Position numbers and translations under genes: made by a program
Source of the DNA: Acestrorhynchus altus
Lineage: Eukaryota; Chordata; Actinopteri; Characiformes; Acestrorhynchidae
Length of the DNA stretch: 64,000 nt
NCBI GenBank assembly: GCA_034509495.1
Contig: CM067513.1
Coordinates: 25,032,669 to 25,096,668, forward strand
Reading direction: 5' to 3'
Part shown: in pieces, positions 12,361 through 24,618 of the stretch
Layout of the letters: each line of letters begins with the position of its first letter
Position numbering within the stretch: the stretch's first letter is position 1
Notes under the pieces: generated by a model
The model's input: only the letters and a program-made list of their open reading frames with translations
The model's database searches: none
What the model was told of the DNA's origin: nothing

Positions 12361-13079
12361 GTGCTGCTCTTGCTCACAAACACACAAACATGAACACACT
12401 CACACACACACACTCATGCATGCTGGTAGTTCACCCAGAGAAGCTCCACGTGCCGATAAGAGTTCTTCAAGTGTCGGGTGCCAGCTAAGCTGCATCAAAG
12501 CGGCCAGAGACAAGGTTCCATGTTTGATGCAAGCAGTGGATTGTGGGCTAGCAGGAAGTCTAAGAGCTTTGGGGGGATCTGAGGCGAGAGAGTGGGCAAA
12601 TCTGCTGCTCTTGGCTCCATTCCAACTCGGCCACTTCAGAGCTCTGCTGGCTGAACCAGGAGAGCAGGAGTTACTTAGCAGCTTTGAAAAACACACTCGC
12701 ACACACGCATGCACACACACGCGGATGCATGCTAGAACTGGGTGTCTATATCGTCTCATATCAAATCCATTGTTTAGAATTTGCAGAAAATGTTTTAATA
12801 TTTTAAAAAACTGTACAAATTAACACGAATCAATCAGCCAAAATCACATTATATTTGGTAGGTTTATTTTTTATAGTCTGATTTTATAGTGGACTATGGT
12901 ACTGTATATAAACATCATCTGACAGTCTTGTGTCAAAGAAGACTTTTTTCATGTCCTTGCAAAACAATTATGCAATCTTCAGGTGTGAAAAGCTAATTCT
13001 AAATTTGGTTGAAATATTTGACCTAAAAGTGCATAAAGAGAACCAAATCAAACAAATGAGAGAAAAATATTTCACTTCA

Positions 13080-13560
13080 TCTTTTATTTGTTGAGGAAAA
13101 TGATCCAAAATGACATATCTTTGAGTGGCAAAGGGATGTGAAGCTTTGCTTTCAGTATCTGGTGTGAACCCCTTGAACAGCAATAATTGTCTGAGACTTG
13201 ATTCTATCACCATCACATGGGATTAGGCTTTGCTTTTTTTCTGTTCTCTAAACATAATGCTTCTAATTGAAGCCACATAGATATATTTTTGATCCATCCA
13301 CCAAACACCGTTAGTCTTCTCCCTCGTCTTTGTGATCTTTAGCAAACTACAGATGGGCAGCAATGTTCTTTTTGGAGAACAGCGACTTTCTCCTTGCAGC
13401 CCTGCCACACACACCGTTGTTGTTCCATGATTTATTGATGATGGACTCATGTACGTTTAATATTAGCCAATGTGAGAAAGGCCTTGGCATAATCTTTGTT
13501 GGTCAACCACTCCAGGGTAGGCCACTCTTATCTCAGCTAAAGTCAGTGTTCGTGATCATT
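13080..13560 (-). mobile_element. Tc1/mariner-like relic of a second family
   Basis: The sequence around 'gaggaaaatgatccaaaatgacatatc', 'gtggcaaagggatgtgaa' and 'cagtatctggtgtgaaccc' resembles an abundant fish DNA-element terminus. The following stretch on the minus strand has frames with many breaks. The family is not named; orientation is inferred. Confidence 0.4.
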
Positions 13561-15523
13561 AGAAAAACGGTGCAAAATTCATGGCAGAATATCATGATGA
13601 AAATTATGTTGATTAACATGATTTCTAATTATGATGAATTCGAATGTTCCTCTCTACTATGCCAAGAATCAACTTGATGAGTTTTTGCCCAAAGTGTTAA
13701 GGATAAATTTATCTTAAATGGAGCTTTTTGTTTGGCCTTCCATATGACTGGTGAGCACTGCGCGAACAATGGTTTTCAAAGAAATGTGTAGTTAGGTCAT
13801 GTAACTATTGTTACTACTAAGGGGGTGCAACCAGCTACTGCAGGAACATGCAGGGGGACAATGTGTTGAATATCTTTTCCTAATAAATACATATAATATC
13901 CATCACACTGATGTTTTGTATTCCCCCATGGTCCCTGTTATGCATTATTAATGATTCAGAGAATTATGCATTATTAGAATTCAGAGGGGGCTAACACTTT
14001 AACATGGCACAGTTGTACTAGTGTCATGAATTGATTTAATTTTACAAAGGCAAATGTAATCTGATACTGTGGTACCAGTTTATTTAGGAAAATATTGTAA
14101 TAAAGCAATAAGCCACAAGAGGCCATGCGCTGCTGCAATTTCACAGTAAAGGGTGTTCTTGGCTTGACATAAAGCAAAATGACTAAAAAATCACAGTAAC
14201 ACAGTTTCCAATGGCTTTTATAAAATGCTTTTATAAAATGGTATTCAACATAAATCATGAAAAAAATATACCAGTATTCAACTCATAAATCTATTTATTT
14301 ACAAAAGAAAAATCATAATTAGCTTTTCTTCTGCCACATAATCTATCTTTCTGTAGGTCAAGTACCATGTTGGTTGCATCCAGTACTCTGAATTTATTTA
14401 TTCCCCGATATCTCGCTGTTCAGGGGGAGTTTAATAAATTGGCAACAGGACAATTTGAAACTTCAGTTTTCGAGTAGGTTAAAAATTGCATAAATGAATA
14501 ATATTTGCAATAACCATTCCATTCCAATAAGTTAGTCATTACTACACTATTTCTAGAACAAAAAATTATTAGGATTACTGTTTATATTAATCTGGACATT
14601 TCTATTTGTATTACACAACTTGAAAAGGGTTCTTTGCTGGTGGGCTGGACAGATTTGGATCTAATGCTTTGGTAACTCAGTGCAAGCATGGATATCCGTC
14701 TCAGTTTAAAAGAGGGGCACATTAAGCTGTTGTGAAGTTGTCACAGGTGTGTGTATATTGTGTGTTTTACAATGGCTTCGAAAGTGATTCAGATTAAGGG
14801 ACAGGAACTGTTTAATAACATTAGATTTTCTTAATACTACTCAGAAGTAACACATACACTGACATACAGGCCCACAGAACCCTAAATCTTTGGCTAAGGC
14901 TTCACTGCAATGTCACAAGTAGCATATGCAGACATTTCATTTCTAATGTTGTAAACAGACTTTATGCTCAAAATAAAAGGGAAGCATCCCCAGCATGTCA
15001 GCACACTGATACAATGAACATTGATTTGATCTGGGTCATATTTATTTTTAAAGCTGGCCGTTATACCAGTGCTTCCTTGAAGCGATGCAGTATGAGCCAG
15101 ATGTTGTAACGTCTTAAATGTCTGAATATTTTAACACTAAAGCAGACTGCTACTTGTCGCAGTACCATGGACAGTGCCTAGCCTGTTCTGACTACTCACG
15201 TCAGACAAGAGAGACAGAGACTGTAGAGGGATAGAGGTAGAGAATGTTAAATATGTTTTGCAATATTTTTTGGAGCGTCTGGCCAATATGAAAATGTTGT
15301 CTAATGAGGATTTTGTGGGTTATATATTTCAATAACTGATCATGTTGGACAGTATAACTGTATTTATTTTTCAGATTTAGATTTAGATATAGATAAGTAG
15401 CCATTTTGGAGGCACAGTATTTTGGTGTGACAGTGTTAAACAGCTTCACAGTATTCAACTGTAAAATAATTGATTCAGTAATGACATTTTAATACCATGC
15501 TTGTGTTGGAATCACAATCATAA

Positions 15524-15735
15524 TACAGGATGAATCAAAAGTCACACTACACCCAAAGTCACAAGACACCCCCCCACACACCTGCCAGCTCTAATGAGCG
15601 AACTCACCATAGACAATGCAGGTAGTCAAGGTCAGCTTACAGGCCACGCAGGCAACAGTGGCGTTATTCAGATATGCCATCTTCCCTTTCGTTTCTGAAA
15701 TAAAAGGGTGTCCTGTGCTTTTGACTCACCCGGTA
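15524..15735. mobile_element. Mariner-like MITE (about 212 bp)
   Basis: Left end TACAGGATGAATCAAAAGTC and right end, read in reverse, TACCGGGTGAGTCAAAAGCA form imperfect terminal inverted repeats of about 20 bases, bounded by TA. The interior (110 to 170 bases between the arms) has no coding potential, as expected for a non-autonomous mariner derivative. Confidence 0.65.
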
Positions 15736-16100
15736 GTAATATGATCACTATAGGGTATTTTGTACATTATTGATAGTCATAGTTTTGGTTATTTTTTTCC
15801 ACTTTCCTTTTTATTTACATTGTTAGTGTTGTTGTCCTTTGGCAGAGAGAAAGAGAGAGATGGCAGCAAATGAAATTGAACAGGAGAGGGAGAGAGGGGA
15901 CGCATGTGGGGGCAGTAAAGGTGGCAGAGAGAAATGGAGGTGGAAGATCCAGCCCTGCTCTGTCCTGGTTAAGTCTGTAAGCATTAGGAGTCAGGCTCAG
16001 AGAGGAGCAGGGCCTACCTCACTTCTATGGTGGAGGCACAGCGCTGAATAATGCAGAAGGTTCCTGCACCTGTCCCGGCCCAGTGAAACGGCCTGACGAC

Positions 16101-16107
16101 CTCTCTT

Positions 16108-16199
<92 letters not shown>
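16101..16199. repeat. (CT)n(CA)n compound microsatellite
   Basis: A CT-rich run to about 16147 followed directly by a CA run to about 16194. Confidence 0.97.
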
Positions 16200-16374
16200 A
16201 GCCCTCAGCCCTTCAAACTGCTCCCCAAACTCAGCAACTCTCTTGTGCTTCTTAAAGCCACAACACTGCCTGCGTTTGGCTGGCCAGTTCTTCAAAGTCT
16301 CAACTGTTGTAGTCCTCCTTTTTTAACTGTTTAGATGTGTTTTTTGGAGTGAATAACATTGATTATCTTCTTCT

Positions 16375-16600
16375 ACAATGCCTCCTGGCAAGGAGTGGGT
16401 ATATTAGGCACCAAGTAACAGTCTGTTCTTCAAATTGATGTGTTGAAGCAAGAAGAATGATCAAACAAATGAATCTGACACTTTCACATAAGAACTAAAC
16501 TGTGGTGTTCTAGAAGACTTTGTCCAAGGAAGGACAAAAACTTAACCAGCAACAGGGCCATGGGGACCAAGACTCAATATGCTCATGGAGGCCCCACCTC
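16375..16600 (+). mobile_element. Tc1-like fragment of a third family
   Basis: Landmarks 'gcctcctggcaaggagtggg', 'tccaaggaagga' and 'cagcaacagggccatgggg' correspond to segments of a common fish Tc1-like element whose middle has been lost. No open transposase frame remains. This rests on remembered sequence flavour, not on a search. Confidence 0.45.
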
Positions 16601-17179
16601 ACAACTTTGGTCTTAAAGGATCTACTGTTTCAACCATTTACCAACACCTTTGCAACCGTCTAGCAACACCTTAGCAACCACCCAGCAACACTGCTGAGCT
16701 ACAATCACACTGCAAAGAAACTGCACCTTTAAGTTTGCTTAAATCTTGATGGGTAACAAGACTGGAAAATCATCTTGTTGTATCCTGCCACTACTCTGTC
16801 TGTATGGATCACAGAAAAGTAACATTGTCCACTATTGTTATAGATGCTGACATAGATGTGAACATCACAAATAGCTGCTCCTACTGTGGTATTGATTTAG
16901 AAATCAAAAACGCTTATAAAAATGAGTACACCTTAAAATCTGTCAATGTACATCACCTTCCATCAGAGAGATTGATTGATATGAGAGGTATGAATCTTTA
17001 TTCTTGGCCTAATTGTTTGACAGCAATGGTTTCATCTTTACACATCTCCAAAGAAAATCAAACTTATTTGGTCTTTTTCTGATGGTAGATGCTGCACTTT
17101 GACGTCAGCTGTGACTAGAGCTACCTGTAGGCCCCTTGATGACATTTCAAATTTTCTCTTCTCTTTCTCTTTTCTCCAG

Positions 17180-17401
17180 TGATGTCCCGTACTCTCATGG
17201 CAACATCACCTTCAGCATGCTGACCCCAGAGCCTAATCTTCGGCCCGGCTACAACAACTTTTACAGCAGTGCCACCCTGCAGGAGTTTGTTAGAGCCACA
17301 CATGTGCGCATCCATTTACAGGGCCAGTACCACACACGGGGAACCAGTGTGCCCTACCGCCATCGCTATTATGCTGTGGACGAGATCACCATCAGTGGCA
17401 G
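17180..17401 (+). CDS. USH2A: USH2A exon 8 counterpart (end of laminin N-terminal domain)
   Basis: 222 bp, the human length, with acceptor TTTCTCCAG and donor GTCAGA, phase 2 to 2. It reads SDVPYSHGNITFSMLTPEP, then LRPGYNNFYSSATLQEFV, then GQYHT and ending HRYYAVDEITISGR. The ending YYAVDEITISGRC is the canonical junction between laminin domain VI and the first LE repeat. The exon is phase-symmetric (222 = 74 codons). Confidence 0.97.
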
Positions 17402-18004
17402 GTCAGAATCTTCCATAATCTCACTTTCAGCCATTTATTGCTACTTTTCGTATTTGAATTTGACATGCACTTGGACAGTGTGCTTTAGTTGGGCATATTA
17501 AATCTGGGCAAATTAACTCACTTCCATCTCTCTTTATAGTCCATATGTTTATATATGTTGAAGTTAAAGGTGTTCATGGGGTGTCCAAGCTTTTTCACAT
17601 GACTGTATGCATGCATTCCTGTTGGTGTCTAAACATTTCTGTTTAAGCAAGTACTGTCTTTGAGTTTTGAGTCACAAAGCAGCAGAGCTATTTTGTAGAA
17701 GCGAAATTGAAGAAGCAAATCTATTTGCAAGACATTTGACTTTGTTTCTCTTTTTTCTTTTTTTTTGTTATTCCACCCTCAGAACCGTGTTGTGTGCATG
17801 TATGCCCTCTTCTGTTAAACACTCACTGCTCTTATGTTGTGGTGCCTATGGTAATTATGTCATTATGCAGGCAGCGCTCTGCCGTCTTGGAGTGTGTGCG
17901 TAGAGGCAGCATTAATTAAGAGCTAGTTAAAGTGGCACGGGAGAAATTGAGGTTTAGACACTGTGAAATCTCATCATCTTTTGACATTCAGAGATGCGCT
18001 CTTG

Positions 18005-18005
<1 letters not shown>

Positions 18006-18045
<40 letters not shown>

Positions 18046-18200
18046 CTCTCTCTGTCTGTCCCTCTCTCGTCTATTTCTTTTCCTATCTTTCTTCATTTCT
18101 TTTCCCCTTTGCTCTCCATCTTGTCAGAGAAGTCACAACAGCCTTCACTGGGAGACAAAGGGAGGGAGAGAGAGAGAAAGAGAGAGAGAGAGAAAGAGAG
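18006..18200. repeat. CT tract and facing GA tract
   Basis: A (CT)n run at 18006-18054 is followed about 105 bases later by a (GA)n-rich run at 18160-18200 on the same strand. The two tracts are complementary and could fold back on each other. The stretch between them is also pyrimidine-rich. Confidence 0.9.
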
Positions 18201-18401
18201 TAAACAGTAGTGGATTCCCCCTCTGGGAGACTGACAGTTCAAACTCTGTAGAGGCTGCGAGTGCATGTCTGCGTGTTGGGGGGACTAAAATGTGTGTAAA
18301 TTCTGCCTTTGAGGTATTCTGACAGGGTGTCAAGCTGCGTCTGCGAGCATTAGTGTCAGCTTTGTACTCACACGGTAATAACCTCCAGCCATAATGACAG
18401 T

Positions 18402-18596
<195 letters not shown>

Positions 18597-19189
18597 CTCC
18601 TTCACCGCTCTCAGCTTTTGTTTGTCTGTTATGTTTGCTGGCCTGATGGAGGTGAAGTGATGGGCTTTTAAGTGTGGCCAGGGCGGAGCCAGTGCCGAAT
18701 TGCGGGCCCTTTGAGGATGAATAATTAAAAGAATGACCTGCAGGTGCCTGCTCTGTCTGATGGAGACCTGTCAGCTTCTCTGTTGAACATTACAACATGC
18801 CGTTGATATTTCCACTGGCATTTATAAATGTTGAATGGGGAAGTCCTATTAGGCATGCATAGAGGGAAATAATGGAGAGAAAGATGGAGAAAATGAGACA
18901 GGGAGGGAGGGGAAAAAGGCAGGTGTGCATAAGATAGAGAGGGGTAGGGCAGGTATTTATGAGGAGAGAAAGGGAATGAGTCATGGATTAATGCAGTTTG
19001 GTAGGCCTTATTGCTTCATTGATATAATCTTAAAGAGCATCATTAGTATTGTGGCTGTGGACGAATAGATCAGTTCAGTTCAGTTTAGTTTAATTAAATG
19101 GTGATTTTTGCAACAGGCTGTGTCACAAAGTATCCTTCAAGAAATCCAGAAATGCAGTCTAAGGAAAAACCCCTCCTGAATGACATATG

Positions 19190-21005
19190 CAGTCATGTGA
19201 AAAAGTTAGTACACCCCAAGAACATCTTTGACTTTGACCTATTTAAACATATAGACATTTGATTTTCATTTTAACTATATTGAGAGATCAGTGTGATATA
19301 ACTTATCACAAAGAAGAAGTGTCTTTTAAAAATATATCAAAATATATTTTATAGAAATGCCGTTTTCTTATGAGGAAAAAGGAAGGAGATACATTTATTA
19401 CTACTTAAAATGCCTAAAATTAGAATCAGGTGCAGCACATCAACTGTAAATGATTAGATGATCTTTATAGAGGACTTTGGAGGACTGTGTTATTTACACC
19501 TCACACATTGTTTTGGTCTTTTCTTGATTATTGAAGTGAGTGGGATCAATTGAGACAGAACGAAAGTAATAGATGCATATGAGTCAGCCATTCTTCTCTC
19601 TAGAAAATAATTTACAAGTGGACAGCACTTTAAACAACTGTCAGCATGACCATCCTAACAATTTCAGTTCAAGAGCCGACTGCAAGATGTATAAAGAATC
19701 TCCAACAATCCTAAAATGTCAAAGGACATGTTTGGCATAAACCAAACACAGCGTTTGAGCACAAGAACCTCATACAACTGTGAAGCATGGAAGTGTAAAT
19801 GTCATGGTTTAGTGCTGCTTTGCTGCAGCAGGACCTGGAGAGATCTCCATCATAGAAACCACTATGACATCTTTATTGTATCAGAGGGGGCTTGAAGAAA
19901 ACATAAGATTGTCTGTACAAAGACTGAGATTTAAACATCACACAGCTAAAGGAATTCCACATGGAGGAGTGGGAAAATCTTTTAGTTGATGTCAGAAACT
20001 GGTAGATGATTATAAGAAACATCTAACTGACATCATTTCAGGCAAAGGATGAAATACCAGCTATTAGGGCATAGAGTGTAGGGATGTGAGGAAAATCCGC
20101 ATCCGTGGGATTCTAATTTTTTAACTACAAATCCGTCGAATGCAAACGCGGTTTTGGTAAACACGGGGCCAAGAACACCGGTTAAACCCCGGTAAGCCCA
20201 TTTGTGCTTATATTTTTGTATTTTTTCAACACAAATACATGATGCTTAAACAGGCCATCAGCCACAGGTGGTCACGGACTCATGGTGTACTGTAAACAAT
20301 TCATCATGCTGTTTAAATGACGTTGAATCATAAAATTATCAATCATTTATTTTCATGTAATTAACTAATTGGACATTCTTACACAAAGAAGACATATTTC
20401 AACTAGTACTGTAGCAGCAGAAGTATAAAGTAAACAACATTCACCATTAAATTCAGATGAACATTGGCAGTCTCTAAAAGATGACCTGCAGGCCGGAAAT
20501 CAACCTGTATGTGTCATGCACCACTCAGTCTCTCCGGACTCCAATTCCCAGAATCCTTCACTTTGTTACCTGACTGATCATGTGACTGTTCCTGCCTGTT
20601 ATTGATCTGGACTGTTTGACTCTGATTGTCCCATTAAAGTGCTGTGTTGTGTTGTGTGTGCTTTGTGCTGTCCAGACCTGACTGTATGAATGGTTCTGTT
20701 TTATATACCGGCGGTGATTTCAAATCCGCATTCGAGGAAAATTGGCCCTAAAACATCCGTCGAATTTGAATCTGCTAAAAATAGTCGAAGTTCGAATGTC
20801 ATTGAATTCGAATTCAAACTTCGTCACATCCCTAATAGAGTGTCCTAACATTTTCCTCAAAAGAAAAAAATATGTTTAAATGACACTTCTTCAGGCTTAT
20901 ACATTTAGTATTATCACCTCCATCTCTCATTATCATTAAAATGAAGATAACATGTTGATATGTTTAAACATTTTTAAAAGACTTAGGTGTTCATTGGGTG
21001 TATTG
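19190..21005 (+). mobile_element. Tc1-like transposon copy, interrupted
   Basis: Left end near 19193 ('gttagtacaccccaagaac') and right end near 21005 ('ggtgttcattgggtgtattgg') are inverted relative to each other, and both carry the subterminal 'attttaactatattgagaga' type landmark. The interior, in plus orientation, keeps transposase-related pieces such as 'aaaataatttacaagtgga', 'catgtttggcataaaccaaa' and 'gctgctttgctgcagcagg', with large deletions and broken frames. It is split by the insertion at 20079-20834. Confidence 0.75.
20079..20834. mobile_element. hAT-like non-autonomous element with 8-bp TSD
   Basis: The ends are short terminal inverted repeats: TAGGGATGTGA at 20079 and TCACATCCCTA ending at 20834. 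A perfect 8-base duplication, ATAGAGTG, flanks it on both sides (20071-20078 and 20835-20842), the size typical of hAT elements. The 756-base interior has no transposase frame and includes 'aatccgtcgaatgc' and 'cgaattcgaattc'-type motifs near the ends. It sits inside the Tc1 copy, so it is the younger insertion. Confidence 0.85.
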
Positions 21006-21257
21006 GTACTGGAAGTGAAAAAGTTGGATCAGTGCTCTAAACACAGTAGTTCAGCAGTGTAGAAGTGAGTGTGGCGTGTGGAAGTGTTTGTATCAGTGGT
21101 AATTTATATATTTTCCAATGCTAAAACAGCCCATTTCCATTTAATTTCCCCCTTGTAATCTGTCCTTACATCTCAAGTGTCTAATTCCAACAGTTAGTTT
21201 TCCCTCTGCTAATACTGTCATGTTTTCTCTCAGAAATCAATTTTTAAAAGTTCTGCT

Positions 21258-22290
21258 TAGGCCTGTTGCGATAATTATGTTATTGATTAATTGTACTATA
21301 ATGGGCATGAGCTCGATAAATCTGATGACCACAGTATTACCCATTGTATTTATTTGCATGTATTTGAGCCAGTTGTGCTGTTCTGCTCTCTTGTATGCTC
21401 ACTGTCTGGGGCGAACTTGAGTCTGTGAGCAGACTGTGCCATCTATCATGCCGGCAACAAGTGCAGTGGGTTCTTTCATACAAATAGAGCAGACAAAATC
21501 CTCCATCCCCCTGCCTATGCGATTAGGCAACAAGTGAATCATTGATGAACACCCAAAGTTTTACTACAGTTGTCTGGAATACAGTTGCTGTAGTCTGCCT
21601 TTCACATAGTTTTTTCAAGTGATACAAGGACATTATAGTCTTTGTGTTTGTTTTAGAGCAAAAACATGTTGCAAGAGGATTCCTGCTAGTCACACACACC
21701 CTGCATGACCTTGCACACTGCATTTCACTGCATGCTCCGATAGAAAATATGTCCCAAAGACTGCACAATTCCACCCACAATTTGGAACAATGAGCCGGAA
21801 TGGGCTCATTTAAAATCTGCAGAACATCAAGAACATCATCTGAACGTATGAGGAAAGTTTCTTAACATGACTGAAGCAGTGTTCTGTAGAGTTGTGCTGG
21901 CATGTGGCTTATCACCTCAGTTACCTTGTTTTGAACAGCCTACCTAAACTTCTGTTGGGAATATTTTCTTATAGGGATGCTGTTAAATATAGCCTACAGT
22001 TTTCTTTAGGCAGCCTTACTTTTAAATCCACACTGTGGACCAAACCTGTACAAGGTAGCACAACTCATGAGGACTTTGTTCAAAAATGTGTTTTTATTTT
22101 ATTTTTTTTTATTTATGCAGGATTTTTAAATATTTAATAAATTGCAATGTTGGAATTTTCAAAATTCATCAAACGTTAACTGCATTATTATGCTTTTACC
22201 TCGTTACAAAATAAATGGTATTAAAATGGCAATATTATGATTCATTGTAATTATTTTTTGGTACAAAAAGTTGTTAACGTGAAAGGCCTA
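21258..22290. mobile_element. Possible hAT-like element
   Basis: Starts TAGGCCTGTTGCGATAA and ends AAAGGCCTA, giving a short (7-base) terminal inverted repeat. Flanking octamers GTTCTGCT and AATTTGCT agree in 5 of 8 positions, so a diverged target duplication is possible. The end sequence resembles fish hAT termini. No transposase frame is seen. Confidence 0.4.
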
Positions 22291-22749
22291 AATTTGCTCT
22301 ATCAGAAAAAGGTGGGGTTACACTTAGAGCGTTGCAGCCTGGGCTGGAAGTGAAAGTCTGCAGGACCTGCATCACTGCTTCACTACGAGCTGAGTTGTAA
22401 TGCATTTTTACTATTGACTTACCAGGTAAAATATCTGCCTGGTTTCTGTGCTGTAAGATCAAAGTTATGGCCACTCTGGCGCCACCCTGTTCTGTACTTC
22501 ACTGGCATATAATAATATGGCAGACAATTTTAGCTTTGTTCCTGTAGAACTAAAGGGAACCATGGCATCCACATTTTATACTGTCATTGGTAGCAACTGT
22601 TACCTGTAAAACTCATCTAATCTCATAACAGCAAGAAACAACGTTGTTGGAGTTTGGATAGGTTCTAGGCAGATATTGAAAGGTATCTGGTTGAGTTAAA
22701 TGTAAATGAGGATGCAGAACCCTGACCATTCATGATTTCTTCTCTTTAG

Positions 22750-22843
22750 GTGTGAGTGCAACGGCCATGCGGACAGCTGTGACACCACCATGAGCCCATA
22801 CCGCTGCCTCTGCCTCCCTGAGAGTCACTCACAAGGAGCTAAC
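22750..22843 (+). CDS. USH2A: USH2A exon 9 counterpart (LE1, first half)
   Basis: 94 bp, the human length, with acceptor CTCTTTAG and donor GTGAGT, phase 2 to 0. It reads CECNGHADSCDTT, then YRCLCLPES, ending HSQGAN. This supplies five of the eight cysteines of the first laminin EGF-like repeat; the rest come from exon 10. The CxCxGHADxCD motif is typical of the first LE repeat after a laminin N-terminal domain. Confidence 0.96.
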
Positions 22844-23097
22844 GTGAGTCCTGGAGGGGACGCAACCCTCCTCCCCCAACTATCCTCCTCCTCTTTTTTC
22901 TTCTTTTTTTAATTAACCACTTCCCTTTAATGACGTGAAGAAGTTGGCTTTAATGAAGAGCGCCCTCAAAAATGGCCCTTAATGGAATGATGGAGGGGAG
23001 AATGAGAGAGATAGAGAGAGGCAGAGTGAGATGGAGGGAGGGAGAGAAGAGACAAGAGTACCACATGCATATCCAGTTTCCTGAAAGAGAGCAAACA

Positions 23098-23102
23098 AAG
23101 AG

Positions 23103-23156
<54 letters not shown>
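23098..23156. repeat. (GA)n microsatellite
   Basis: An AG/GA run of about 50 bases inside a broader purine-rich block (22980-23190), 250 bases downstream of exon 9. Confidence 0.96.
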
Positions 23157-23330
23157 CAGGATGGATAGGATGGAAGGAGAGGAGGAAGTGGTTTTGCGGG
23201 CAGCACAGTTCTAATCGCACTGTCCCATCAGCCCCTGGGTGTCTTACTGATGAGTCCAGCAGAGGTAATTATATCTCTAGGAAAGCTCTGATGACACTGC
23301 TCACGCTTTCACTGGTGCCACATCTCTGTC

Positions 23331-23334
<4 letters not shown>

Positions 23335-23420
<86 letters not shown>
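23335..23420. repeat. (CA)n microsatellite
   Basis: CA run of about 86 bases with a single interruption near 23390 (cacaacac). Confidence 0.98.
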
Positions 23421-23422
<2 letters not shown>

Positions 23423-23763
23423 TTATAGTTTTATTTGTTTCCATATATGAAAGAAATTTCGACACCAGAAAAACAACATCCTGAATGAGTCCAATATGGA
23501 ATTTATAGCTCACAAGTCTATAGTCAGCGGCCGGTTCACACTTAAAAATCTTCAAGGGTTCTTAAGTAAAGAAAATGTATAATTACATGTATAGTCTATA
23601 TAGAACCATGAAGATTCAAAGAACACATTAAAGGGTTATTTGCATTGTGAATGGGCATAAATATGGAGCATTTTATTATAGTCACACGTAGAATCCTTTT
23701 TGTTGCCACATAGAACCCATTTCAAAAGGTTATATATTGAACCCAATTGTTAGAAGTTTTTCT

Positions 23764-23792
23764 AACCTGTGGGCTTCAAAAGCCCACAGGTT
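23764..23792. repeat. Perfect short palindrome (13-bp arms, 3-base loop)
   Basis: Left arm AACCTGTGGGCTT (23764-23776) and right arm AAGCCCACAGGTT (23780-23792) are exact reverse complements around CAA. The function is unknown; it may be the core of a small foldback element. Confidence 0.9.
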
Positions 23793-24534
23793 GGCAGGCC
23801 CATCTTTAGGGGGAGGTTGTAGTCCGTTGTGGACCAGTAGTGCCACTTTAAATCATAAAATCTATGCAAAAATCAAAATCAAAATCAATTCAAATCAAAT
23901 CAAATGTTTGAGTGAATTGGCTGTGCTGCAAGCAGCCTGATATTTAGGAAACCAGGGATGCAGGAGTTCCTAAACAAAAACAGAATGGTGCTCTAAAAAT
24001 CCATCCACATGCACAAACCCTGACTACATCAGATTTAATGAGAACGCTATAGACAGATTGTAGACAGATGTTTTCATAAACATGCTATTGTTCAGTAGCC
24101 TTATTCTCGCGATTCCAGTGTCAGTAATTTCAGAAATAAAAAGACAAAAACAGTTTACATAAAAAATTGACTTACTTTTCTTGTGATGTTAGGCTTTATA
24201 GGTGTAAGCAGGTGCTTAAGAACCCTGCTCTACAGCACATTCTCCATCACTCTGAAAAAGCATTTCAAGATGCAAACCCTTTATTCTGTGTTTTATCCAG
24301 ATATTCATGCTCTATAGGATAGCTGAAATTGAGCAATATTTAACCAATTGTGTAGCTTTTACTTCTGTTCAGCACCCTATCAGCAATTCTCATGACTTGG
24401 TATATTATCATCTTTAATGTGTACAACCCCTTCCAAAAATGAATTAAAGCACAGGATATTACATCATCACTCTCTTTTGACTCACAGGAATGGAAACAAT
24501 ATCTAAGGTATTGGAATCCCTGAAAACACTAAAC

Positions 24535-24536
<2 letters not shown>

Positions 24537-24595
<59 letters not shown>

Positions 24596-24618
24596 GTTGT
24601 TGTTGTTGTTGTTGTTGT
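24537..24618. repeat. (TTA)n(TTG)n trinucleotide repeat
   Basis: About 18 TTA units pass directly into about 8 TTG units. The periodicity stays in register. Confidence 0.97.

Larger units (their letters stand above)
12361..17179 (+). other. USH2A intron 7 counterpart
   Basis: A 4.8 kb intron, mostly AT-rich. It contains CA-rich patches (12376-12420 and 12690-12720), a Tc1/mariner-like relic (about 13080-13560), a small mariner-like MITE (15524-15735), a (CT)n(CA)n microsatellite (16101-16199) and another Tc1-like fragment (16375-16600). I see nothing in 13700-15500 beyond AT-rich sequence. Confidence 0.65.

Noticed and set aside
12128..12823. A 231-codon open frame on the plus strand
   Set aside because: It is exon 7 of USH2A read on into the intron. 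Similarity ends at the donor at 12361 and the tail is CA-rich low complexity.
16804..17082. A 92-codon plus-strand frame just before exon 8
   Set aside because: No match to usherin, wrong place for an exon (it ends in a stop before the acceptor), and no conserved motif; probably chance or repeat-derived.
23300..23420. CA tract as a possible CRISPR or tandem gene repeat
   Set aside because: Plain dinucleotide microsatellite in a vertebrate intron.
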